Positions 36,265 through 54,500 of a stretch of 64,000 nucleotides of DNA are shown in pieces. Source of the DNA: Micromussa lordhowensis (lineage: Eukaryota; Cnidaria; Anthozoa; Scleractinia; Lobophylliidae); the NCBI GenBank assembly GCA_964020085.1, contig OZ026608.1, positions 19,005,644 to 19,069,643 of the forward strand, given 5' to 3'. Under the pieces are notes generated by a model. That model made no database searches. It saw nothing but the letters and a program-made list of their open reading frames with translations, and had not been told where the DNA came from. The position numbers and the translations under genes are program-made. Each line of letters starts with the position of its first letter. Position 1 is the first letter of the stretch.

Positions 36265-36436
36265 AGATAATGTGGTTTTATCAACCGAGTTGATGTTGTG
36301 AATTGGCCACTGTGAAGATATTCGAAAGCTGATGTTTCAAGCGTTAGCCCTATCGCTCGAAACGCCAGCTTTCGAAACTCTTTACTGTGACCAATTCACT
36401 GATTATCAACTCAGTTGATAGAACCAAATTATCTTG
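36265..36436. mobile_element. Foldback MITE-like element
   Basis: The left arm AGATAATGTGGTTTTATCAAC, then GTGAATTGGCCACTGTGAAG and TTCGAAAGCTG, is mirrored on the right by CAGCTTTCGAA, TTACTGTGACCAATTCAC and GTTGATAGAACCAAATTATCT. Arms are about 75 bp with mismatches. No ORF. Confidence 0.85.
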
Positions 36437-36458
36437 AAATACTCCCCACCGACGCAGA

Positions 36459-36489
<31 letters not shown>

Positions 36490-36879
36490 ATTCATTTGTA
36501 AAATAACTAACTGAGTATGTGATATGAGGTTGATTACTCGTGCCTAAGTTTTAAGACTTCAATTGCCTAGTTGGTATGAAGAGCGGAAAAGAAATATTAA
36601 TACATTTTAAGTATTTAAAAAGGTTTCATTTTTAATAGAAATCATAGGAGGTCTAAGCACAGAGGAAGAAATGGTCTCTGATAAACGCACAATCGTTGAG
36701 CATGAACCGGTTAATTTAAAACGTTAGTCAGCCGTTTCAGCCAAAAAAAAAAAGAAACTTCCGAGCACGCTTCAACTTGAAGACTGAATTGACCACGTGT
36801 TTCTGACTAGTTTGGGTAACGAGAAAATGAAGGACAACTCCTTTACGTTTTGTTAAGGAAGCTTCGAAACTGAAAGCGT

Positions 36880-37250
36880 CGCGCCCACAGCCGGGGCGCA
36901 GTGACGTCAAAGCGCCGCCCCTCGGATTAGCGCGCCAAAACGAAAGTGGTCAAACGTGTCGCCAGGATGGCGGAGGTTGCAGTGCGCTGTGCTAAACACA
37001 ATAAACTGATAATCATGGGTGGAATAATAACCCAGCAGGGGTGTTGAGCAAAGAATACAGAGAATGTCGAAACGTAATCGATTGTTATAAATAATAATAA
37101 TAACACCGAAGATAAAGGGGCACGTAGAGACAGAAATTCGTTAATAGGTCAGCATCATTTGGAGCGGTGAACAATTGCTGTCTAGTTCAATTTCGCTGGA
37201 TACGTTTCGGGTGAAGAGCTCCTTGTTTTATCAGTCTTGACGTGCGGTGG
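36880..37250 (+). promoter_or_regulatory. CpG-rich promoter-like block with candidate 5' exon
   Basis: Positions 36880-36990 are dense in CpG inside an AT-rich desert. They carry a CRE (TGACGTCA near 36902), an E2F-like TTAGCGCGCCAAAA (36928 onward) and a YY1-like AGGATGGCGGAGG near 36966. Downstream, GGTGAGTATG near 37248 is a good splice donor. The likely reading is a transcription start with a non-coding first exon. It may serve the ZSWIM gene 5.4 kb downstream, which has an acceptor-like TCGCTCTCGCAG ending near 42451 ahead of its start codon. It could equally drive an unrecognised RNA. Confidence 0.4.
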
Positions 37251-40200
37251 GTGAGTATGCAATCATAGCAATTAAATGATAGCCAAGGGGAATTTTTCGA
37301 AAATAACGCTGTAATTTCATGTATTTTGGTGATATTTGCATATGCAGGGCGCGGCGGTAAAGAGTTTCAGGATTTCTGGTTTTGCCGCAATTGCGACAGA
37401 TCTCGTTTTGTCAGACGTTTTGCTCATTAAGAACTAATTTAGAGACTTCGTTTAATTATCCAAAGATAGATCTAGGGAACAAGACCGAAAAAAGACATTA
37501 AAAAAAATTAAGCAGGTCGTAATATTCTACGTGATACCATTGACTTGCTAATGTCGCTAGAAGTGGAATCTCCAAGGTTACTGAAAACAATGAAAGAAAC
37601 GGCGAAGGTCATACAATAACCTCCAAAAGATAACTGGAAAACATAAATTCCACTCTTTTCTAAAATAGCATATTTCCCGTGGCAAGAAAAGTGCCTTGGA
37701 AACATTGTATCGACATACTAAATAGCAAATTTTTTGGCACTAAGAAATGCAGTTTATACTGTAAGGATACCATTCAAAATCCCGTCTGTCAAAAACACAG
37801 CGACACGCGCCTGCATTAAGCTGGCTTTTTTTAACGAATCACGACAGAAGACATTCTGAAGGTTGCATGTGCGACGTAAGCCTTTGTCAAAAATCAACAA
37901 CGAGATATTTTGAAACAACAATCAATCCAATATCAAAAGACCAATGTTCCAAAGTGAGGCATATTTCGCACCACCAAAGGTTTTAAACCAGTTTGTGCAA
38001 TACTTAACGCGAACGTTGCCGGAAGAAGACCAGGTATCTCAAGACTTGCATGAAATGACGGGATTTTTTTAGAGCAACGGTATTCTCTAGGTATTAAATA
38101 TTAGTAATACTAGAAACGAACAAAAATTAAACAAAACAACGCGAAAAGAAAGATCAGTCAAAACAAGTTCGGGGCGAAACATCAAAATTACAAGTGTGCT
38201 TTCAGCTCGATGTAATGTTCCTTTTTTTAATTTCGTTTATATCGACTTTACGAGTAGGCTCAGCTAGCTGAGAATAGCATGCGGTACAAAATTTCACTGG
38301 AAAAAAAATATATATAAACCCGGATAAGGCACTTGACCACGTGAAAGAAGAGTCAAGCAGCGCTAGCCATAAGTTAAGTAGCGGTAGCGCCAGAGAGTCT
38401 AGCCCGTACAGAGAAAGATCAAACAAGGGGGTTAGTTCAACGACATGTTGATCCACGACTTTTCTAATAGCACGTTTCCTTGTATTGTTTTGCGTAGCAT
38501 TGTTGTCATATCCAATGTTGAAATAGCCCCCGCAATTGTTCAAAAGACCGCACTTGAACTGGCTCGCAGTGACATGTGCGATTAAATACGAGATATTGTC
38601 ATCAGTCGCTTCGTATAAAGCCACTTATCTCCCAACAAATGCCTTACAACGCAGTGTTTTAAGAAGCCCCAAGGGGACAACAAAGACAGCTCACTTCCCG
38701 CAAAGATCTAATGGGGCTTGCTTTTGAAAAACGAGCGTTTGACAATCCGGTAAATGCGTCTTTTGTCTTTTCATCGCCTCTAGGCATAGCTAACAGTTTT
38801 CAACGCAAATGCTATATTTTAATAGCTCGTATAAAAGGGAGCCTTAGCACGGTTTCCTCACGGAAGGGTTTAAGCGTCACCTTGACATAACCACAAAAAA
38901 TACTTAAAAATATCATCGAAACGGATATCCTAGTAAGACATAAGTTAAGAGCGTTTCTTTTTTTTAACAAAAAAAACTCGACAGCATCATTTTTGCTTCA
39001 GTGATAATCCCGTGCCCGAACTGACTTTTTAAAAAATAATCTCACGCTTGAACCAAAAGGTATGATTCTGAAGTTTGCGCTGTTTTCACACTACGGCAAG
39101 AATTCTAAATAAAAAACGACGTTTTTCTGATCAAATCTCTTACGTAAGGCTGAAGTCTTGATTCAAAATCGCCGTGTGCGTTTCAGAAATACATAATTTA
39201 TTTTCGCAATCCATCAACAGTAGCACTAGAGATTACCGAAGCCTGCCACCCGAAAGTTAAGAGATAAAGATTATTTGTTGTATTTAAGATCAATTATTAC
39301 AAAAATTTCCGACGTTTTATTTTCCCGTTTAAGCGACAATATGGCTCCATTTGTTTAAATTGGGTTTAGAAATGGACAAGAGCGTCTTATACATCGGAAA
39401 CCAGCCAAATGAAAGATTATCTTTCCCTCGCCATAATGTCTGATAGGGTATGCTGGATAAGGCATATTTTCCGGTAAACTTCCAGTTTGTTTGGATCAAG
39501 GGAATTTGGGCCTTGTCCAAAATAATTACAGCAGGTAGTGAATACATCGGGGCCAAATATGCTTTTACAAGGACTGCAAGCTCCTAAATGAAACCGATCT
39601 TTAAAGAAATGCGTATTTCGTAACAAAAATAAATGTTCCCTTACAGGAATAAAGTTTCACCGCCGGATCTTTACATAACCAACCTTACAAAAACTCTGTC
39701 AGCATGTAATAGGTGTTGTTTCCATTGCCCACACGAGGAATTATAAATATATTATATCAATGTAGCTTGAACTAAAAATATATATGCCACAAGCGAGGCC
39801 AAAATAAACAGACTAAAACTCTGAGAGTTTTAACGTGACCTCTTCATGACAAAATCAGGACTCCTAGCTTGAAAAGAGATTAGAAAGCCGCGTAACCTTG
39901 ATTAAAGTAAATTTGTTCTCAACACACTTTGACAAGATTGAATGTGAAAGCTTCGGCGCCCGTCGTGGAATTGTTTTTATGAAGCGAAATTATCAATCCC
40001 GCCCATATACGCCGGCAATACAACTTCTAAACCCCCACATTAACTCGAATTCTGTAGAAATTGTTTAAAAATAGTTTCATATTAAGATTTCTGTGTGCAT
40101 TTTTCGCCAACTTTCTAGTCTTTGCTTTGTGTATCCGTCTTTGAAATCATGCGTGACAATCGTTAATTGAGCATATAACCAGTGAACTTCACAAACTCAT

Positions 40201-42672
40201 TAGAATATGAAGAGATTTATTTCGATTCATGGAACCACCGTTTCAGCATTGCACCACGGACATTGCCTTCGTGAATTCTGAAACGAAGAATAGAAATACC
40301 ACATCACGCTTAAAAGCCTGAAACTGGAACGTTCTAAAGGAAGAAATTCTCGAAACAGGTAAGAGTTCTACAAAGTTCGCCCGAAATCACGAAAATTGTC
40401 AAGTGGACTGTCATATTTTCTTTATGTTCGGGTATGTTTATGTTTTCTCTTTCTTTAATGTAATTGAAATCTACCTGCGTATCAGAAAAAATTGCTTCAA
40501 CGAAAACGAAATTGTAAAACTGTAGTGGAAAATTCTCAAGTTCCGATGTTTTCCGCGACGTTTTCGCAAAAAGGAACTCTAATAACTCTGACACGGAAAT
40601 CGACCGTACTTGCACTATTGACAGTAAATATTCATCCAATACGTCACATTTTTGGCACGAGCTAAATTATAATGGGTTAAAGTTTTATCTAGTTTATCTG
40701 AAAATGCGACAAATAGCTTTGCAGAAGCTTTCAGACTGACACAAGATGCTTAAAGGATTTTACAAGTGTGATACTAACAACACTCCGAAACTCTCTTGCG
40801 CCTGTGCTTTAAAAGATTGCGTGAATGTCACTGTTGAATCTTGAAGATGTAAGGTTTTCCACTCGAAATTTTCTTGATAAATCTCAATGTTTATAACAGT
40901 TTTCAGCTTAAGAATCACGGCCGGAAATCTTGTGGTATATTTGAGTTGTTTTGGGAAGTTGCCTGAGTCCACTTTTGTTTCCTTTCCGAATACGCACGGA
41001 ATTCATTTTCAGCGACGACTTGGCGAAGAATGCTAAGAAACCGATTTACTAACAGACCAATGTATAGTTGAAAACATAAAAGGACCGCTTAAATCTCTGG
41101 TGATTCGAGACGGAGTTCTCAAAAGGACCCATCAAGGTAGATTAGGGTTTGAAAGGTTATAGAAGATAAAAGAAAAGTACCTGTCACCTGGTCTGTCTCT
41201 CTTGAATATCGAAGAGTCGATTAAGCCAAGATTTTTTTTTACTCAGTTAATTGTCATTCTAAACACAAGCCAATGTTTCAACGCGGGGAGGCTAATATTC
41301 CAGCCATCAGTGGATCGGCTATCCACGAATTCTCAAAATACTGCAAATTCAACATTGGCTATCTCGAGACCCCCAATCGGTAGACCTCCATTGTCGCTGG
41401 CGACACTGTGTCTCCGTATCACAAAACACCTTCGTGCTCCCCACAACGACTAATCGCTCTCTTTATAAGCTCGCGCAGACAGCTTGTCGGTAAGCTTCCG
41501 GCGACAAAAAAATATCGCCGATTTCGCCCGATTCTCGCAGATTTCGCTGCGATTTCCCCAGCGAAGAACAAACACGGTCGGTTATTCGTTGCCACTGCGA
41601 AGCTAAGACGTCAAACATCCTTTTCCGCGGCGGCCAGTAAACAAATATGGGCTTAAAACACCGGGTTATTAAAATTTGAAATGCATATGCGGTGTGCATT
41701 GTGCTCTGGCGCCAGCGAGCCGTCCATAAAAATACCCCTCTACTCTCCCGGGGAGAGTAAATGGAATGGATTTCAACTAGCCTGTCACACAATAAGACCC
41801 TCGCTGGCATTAATTCGCAGATAGCAACAAAATCCCCACCAGGCCCGGTATGTTTATGAACTTATCAAGCCCCAAATAGTCTTTCTTTTGATATTTCATC
41901 CTTGCCCGCGGTGTAGTTTTGCTTGTCACCTACACGTACTCTTCAACACGGCTTCCCTTAATCGCCCCACTTCGTGACGTAATGTCCGCAATGTAAATTT
42001 CTATTAATTTAATTATACGTTTAATAATAGAGATATGTCAATCATCGCAGTCGAGTCCTCCACGTGCCGGGGGTTCGTAGACTTGGTGTCGCCAGTTTCA
42101 GCGGTTTATCGACCAGACTGCGCCAACACGGTGCCAAGCGAGAAGCATACCAAACCTTAAGTAAACCTTGTGGCGTTTTGATATGTCAGTGGATTTGACA
42201 ACATAAAGAGTTTACCCTTTGTTGCGGATGTAAAATAGCTTGAAACAAGCGCCCGAATCGCAGAAATTCGTTCCCCCTATCTAAACGAAATAGAACACAA
42301 ACAACTCAAAACATCCCTAGGGAGAGGACCTGTTTCCAGCTGCCAATCGGGGTAAGGAGAGTCGCGCTTTTCATCAGCGCGTTGCGATGATGCCATAAAG
42401 CAGGCCGATTTGAACATTTTCGCTCATGATTGCTTTGTTTCGCTCTCGCAGATATTTTTCCGCGACTCCGAGTGTTTACAGAAAACTACACTGGCTGTGA
42501 GCGTTGGACGAAGAGGAAAACAAGTTATATTTTAGCGACGTGAATTATCTTGCATCTCATTGAAAAAAAACAGAGGGGAGCCTACGTGGGGAGTCTGTTT
42601 TTCTCAACACTTGTGACTGTGTTTACACTTGAGCAACCCGGCGCATGTGACAGACTGCGTTCATTTGCTGCG
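37251..42672. other. Non-coding region upstream of ZSWIM
   Basis: No recognisable exon. If the 36.9-kb block is the ZSWIM promoter, this is its 5' UTR intron. Otherwise it is intergenic, with the promoter in the moderately GC-rich stretch 42300-42670. ORFs such as 38202-38624 (-) and 40334-40639 (-) have no support. Confidence 0.45.
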
Positions 42673-49480
<6,808 letters not shown>

Positions 49481-51555
49481 CTCCGCTTATTGGAAAAAAG
49501 TTTGAATTATATAAATTATTTATGAAATGAAAATTCACAATTGTGCTAAAAGATGAAATATTATTGCGTTGCAATAGGCGATGAAGACAAAATTGTATAT
49601 ATTACGTAGCAAAATTTATGAAGAGTTCTTTTCCTCTCTCTGTTTCACTCGCCTCTAAACTTGAAATTCAGAAACAAATGATGCTTTGGAGCGCTGTTTA
49701 CAGATTCAGTTTATCAGTGTGCCCTTAGGAGTGGTTTAAATTAAAAATGTTTTCAAAGATTTATGCCGTCTGTTGAGTATTGTGTCTCCGTGTGTGGGCG
49801 AATCGTGTATAATTGTATATTTAAAATTAACAATAGTCGCGCTTTCATGCTTGAATGGAACAACAATACCAATATCTTTGAACGTCTGAAAATAAAACGT
49901 CCCCCCTCCCGTAGATCTCTGACGCAAGAATCGGGTCTAATTATCACCCGCCTCCCCAAAATAAATCCCCCTGGCTCCGCCCTCCCCCAACTGAGTTCCT
50001 GTTGTTTTTGCCCTTCATGTTGTCTGGCTTGGAGGTTTTCACCAATCGGTATTGTTATCGAGTTCGATCTTCGTTCCGCTTTCAGTAGAGGAGCGTGGGC
50101 TCCATTCGCGATTAGCGGTTGGTACTTGAGCTCCTATTTTTACATGCGCTCCATTTCGGGCACAAAAAGGTTCAAACAAAAACTGCTATTCTTTACAATG
50201 TTAAGAGCTGCAATGATAAGCTCAGGAAAGACACCCTTCAGTCAAAAATGAAAGGTTCACCCAATTAACAGAGGATGACAGTGAAATATTTTGTCACGAC
50301 ATTCTACCCCCCTTGTCCGTTCGTCACGCAATTCATGCATCTCACTTCAAGTAAAGCGTGGTGTCACGAAACGAGTTGCGGGATATGGTCGCCAGGGAAA
50401 GCTCAGACAGACAGGTTTGAGCTGGCAAGGTCAACTCCTAAGGCCCTTTTGACGAGGCTGGGAATTCTCATATTTGGCAGGGATGGAAGAAAATTGAGAG
50501 AATATGGTTCAAAATAAAATCGCTGCAAAAATAGTTTGCGATGAAATTTTGCGCCATGTAATGCGATGGCGAACATTCACCAAACTTCTTCTTTCCTTCG
50601 CTTCTGCTATGACCACTACATGTTGCGCAAAACAACGCTTGTTCTTCGGGTTTCAAAAATGTGCTCACATTCAACAGAACTCACAGACAGCAAGATAAAT
50701 TACTTTCCAGTAACTTACAAAATCTTTATTAAAAAACAACTGCTTGTGCCGGAAACTTTGTACATATTCCGCTCTCTACTGAAAACTGAGCTAAACATAG
50801 ACTTCTGCAGTCGAGAGCCTGGAAGTGTGCAATGATGGCTGCCCCCGGTTGAAGAGTGAATCACTTGCACGCAGTCAAGATCTATCCATTTGGCCTTTCT
50901 GGCCTTCATCTGGGTACACTTGGTTTAACTTGTTAAGAAGGAACACGAGAGAGAAGCGACTAAAAGGATAAGAAATATAGGTACAGTCGAACCTCCACTA
51001 ACGGACACCTTTCTACAACGGCCGCGTTCCTCTACCCCAAACAGGTTTGACTGTGGTTTCAAACTCAAGCTCTGTTGATAACTCTATCGAGTTATTTTCG
51101 TCCACTGCTACAAGAAAAAAGCCAATACTTGTCGACGAGAATCATAGCACACACAAACAACAACTTTAGTCATGCACGTGACCAACATCACAAACAGTTG
51201 AGCAAACGAGAATCTCTTCTTGTCGGAATCCTCTCCCAAGAGTCGCTTGCGACCGGGAATTTCGGCAAGAATGTACGTTGCTAGGCGACAGATCGAATTA
51301 TGCCTAAGTCGCAACTTTCGGATTGTTCGTGCTCAATTGTGATTGGACATTGAGACTTGGAACTCTTCGGGCACTCTGACGATTGGCCGAGCACGACCGT
51401 TGTAACTCGACTGTACAGATAACACGATATGAATACAATTACGATAACGTTTGGCCATACCAATTCTTCACTGGCAACTTGACTCCCTTTCTTTTATCAA
51501 TCCATTATTGATGCGAAACTTACTAAACCAGGCCATCGTTTGCCGGTATTTCACT
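49481..51555. other. Intergenic region between convergent ZSWIM and POLR2E
   Basis: Contains the ZSWIM 3' UTR, with a candidate poly(A) signal AATAAA at 49891-49896. A pogo-like MITE lies at 50984-51413. There is no coding exon I can support; the 162-codon ORF at 49763-50251 has no family resemblance. Confidence 0.5.
50984..51413. mobile_element. Pogo/Tigger-like MITE with TA target duplication
   Basis: The ends are TA|CAGTCGAACCTCC on the left and AACTCGACTG|TA on the right. The CAGTCGA...TCGACTG termini and TA duplication are typical of Tc1/mariner-pogo non-autonomous elements. The interior is about 430 bp with no transposase. Confidence 0.7.
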
Positions 51556-54500
51556 TTAGACAACAAGTCTATAAGTGATATATCGACCTGCTGTTTCACT
51601 GGGACGAATGATCTTTACCACCTGCGGGGAAAAAATACCAATATCAAAGCGCTGTAAATAATTATTCAACGTCGTTATATAGTGGAACCCGGTTAATTCG
51701 GTCACGAACGGGCCACAAAAGTCTGGCCGTATTAGAGGGGGTTCTGTAACTAATATAATGACTGACTGAGCTTTTGTTCGGCCCAGAATAAAGGCAAGGT
51801 TCCACTGTATTTTTCAGAAGCCACGAACGTCTTCAGAGCCTGTAATTCAATCGCTCTCTGTTTCCCGCACCTCTATTATTCTAACTTCAAGGCTCATTGT
51901 TATATATATAATAAACTTTATTTAAACACAGTGGCATTGTTTCTTTAAACACAGTGGCATTGTTTCTTTAAACACAGTGGCATTGTTTAAACACATTGTT
52001 TCTCTTGTTTTTCTCAGCCAATCATTTTAAGCCTCCTGGGAGGTGCATGGCGCCTCATGTTAGCTTCTCTCTTGAACAAGCCCATTCACTGGCCAGTCCA
52101 TGGTCACATGACATTTCGCCCCAGCTCACCTGCCCTCTTTTGAGTCCAAAATACCGCGCCACCGGATCACCGGACTGGATACGAGGAAGTTGATGTTCCT
52201 TGAGTTTACTACAAGTTTAGTTAAGGAAAACGCTCCCTTTCAGTGGAGCAGAATTTATGTTGAGGTCATGCCTTGTGAAAAAAACATTGATTTCCATCAA
52301 ATTTTTCAACACAATGTCAATACGAAATCTAATGCACAGGTCAAATATGCAAGATGGCTGACAACAATTAGAGTGCCAAAGGGACAAGCCTCTAGGGACG
52401 TCTGGGGGCATGCTACCCCAGAACATTTTAAAATTGAGAGGCTCTGAAATGCTATCTTACGCATTCTCTTATCTATATTTCCTAACAAAAAACATCAATT
52501 TTGGAAAAGGCCAAAATGCCAAGAATATCAAGGGATTACAAAGACTTTTTTTCAACTTTTATCTTACAGCGATAGCATAATTGAAAATGTACACCACACC
52601 CTGACCCCACACCCCATCTCTAGCAACAGCCTTGACTGTGCTAAGACAAGGACAGTCAAGGTTCTGTCACATTCCAAAAAAAACCTGTGTTTTCCCTAAA
52701 TTACTCTTTACAAGTATTATTTCACGAATAGTAGGCAGCTCAGAAATCAAGGGCTTGTTTTTGAGCCAGTAAAAAGGTAAAGGTCAAGTCTGCCCATGAG
52801 CCATGTAGCACATCAGGATGGAGAGAGCTTATCTCATTTTCTGTAGCATGAAGTGACTAGGAGTATTTCTACTTCCCCCTGGATGGGATGCTAGCCCATT
52901 TATACACCTGGGTAGAGAGAGGCATTGGCAGAGTAAAGTGTCTTACCCAAAGAACACAACATAATGTCACCGCCCGGGGCTCAAACCTGGACTGCTCACT
53001 CCAGAGTCGAGCGCACTAATCATGAGGCCACCACGCCTTCCACTTTGTAGCCCGTGGCCGGCACTTAATAAGAACCCTGAGTACAGCCTACATATATGCT
53101 ATGTCACTGCAATAATAAGGATACTATCTCTGAAGAAGTTCTGCCTTTTCATCCAGGGTCATAAGAACATGTTCTGGAATGAGCTAAATTTAGGAAGAAA
53201 GGAAAACATGTCAAGTAAATGCAAAGTTAAATATTCCAAAGAAATAATTCACATGATTACTAGCTTTGATTTAAAGAATTGAACACAATCAAACCAGAGC
53301 AAGCATCCCAGCACCCTCATCCATTCTTTAAGGGAGACCGCCCATGACAACATCCATGTTCATTTCATATTTCGCATTTACTAATAAAGTCAACTTGACT
53401 GAAGGATTCGTTTTTGTATTTTCAATGTTTGGATGCTAGCAAGGCATTTTAAAGTACTAAGTCAGTAAATTGAATGGTTCCAAAAATGAATTCACAATTT
53501 GCTGTAATGAATGAGGGCAAAGAGTACAACTAGAAACTAACGAGACTTACCTCGTGTTCTGTGATGTTTACCATGAGTTCAGCCTCCATGAATTGTTCCA
53601 AGATGTACTTTGGTGCTAGGTCAACTAATGACTGAAAATACGTGTATGACATTGGTGTACATGTACTTTGCTTGATGATGTTAAGGGTACATGTAAATGA
53701 TTAACTGTCGAAAAAAATTATTGGAGGAATGAAACTAGGGCTGGTAAATGGTCTTTAAAAACCATGACTTGTACAAAACTTGTGTCGAATTTCAGGGGTC
53801 TTGCAGTCTCGGTTTTTCAGAGGTTATGAGTGTCTCGCAGTCTTGACTAAGAAAGTCTTGAAGTCCTGACTTGTTTGTTTGTTTTTATAACTGGCATCTG
53901 ATTGTCTTGGAATCTGAACATCCTCACACTTGCATTTAAAACATTACGGCACCTTAATTTCGCTACTTACAAAGCCACAAATGTTTCGGGTTCGAAAAAA
54001 AAATCCACTAGTCTCACCTTCGTGCAAAGTCTCGTATTTACCAGAAATTTAGAAACTGGCTGTTAATCAAGAATGGGCATCAGAATTAAAAGTAACCACG
54101 CTACACTTTGGCATGGAGACAGTCATCTTTTTATCACAAGGCATCCCGTCATGAACCCAGAAACAAAATTGTATACCAGAGGGTCTTATACTAGACTTAA
54201 GATCAAACAGTCTGAATTAGAGCTCTGTGTGCATGTGTGTGCAAGTCTCACCTGTTTTGCCGATGGTGTCATGCCCATTTGCACAACTATTATCGCCCTG
54301 CTGATGTTTTCTTCTTGCATTCGATTGCAATATCTGCAGAGAAGGCAACATTGTAAATAATATTTAATTATTTAATTAAATAACAGAACTTAATGGCCTA
54401 GGTATGAAAATACATCATTTTGCTTTTAAAAAGATATGCAGCCCAACAAGCTTCAAGATGTTTTTTTTTTCATGAATCATTCTATGTACATTCAGATTTG

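Larger units (their letters stand above)
22560..36879. other. Gene-poor region with no recognised gene
   Basis: About 14.3 kb in which I recognise no known protein domain or RNA gene. ORFs up to 166 codons occur (for example 23437-23937) but lack homology I can name and lack splice-connected neighbours. It holds one isolated exon-like ORF at 26.0 kb, a CT run at 24142-24157, a possible retroelement remnant at 28.4 kb, and foldback and tandem repeats from 33.6 kb on. Other parts show only AT-rich unique-looking sequence. Confidence 0.5.

Noticed and set aside
38202..38624. 140-codon ORF on the minus strand
   Set aside because: No family resemblance and no context; treated as chance.
42550..42672. 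Upstream in-frame ATG extending the ZSWIM N terminus
   Set aside because: The extra 41 residues are hydrophobic and have no counterpart in the family; the ATG at 42673 has better context and gives a family-like start.
49763..50251. 162-codon ORF after ZSWIM
   Set aside because: Lies in the ZSWIM 3' UTR/intergenic region, contains a poly(A) signal, and shows no recognisable domain.
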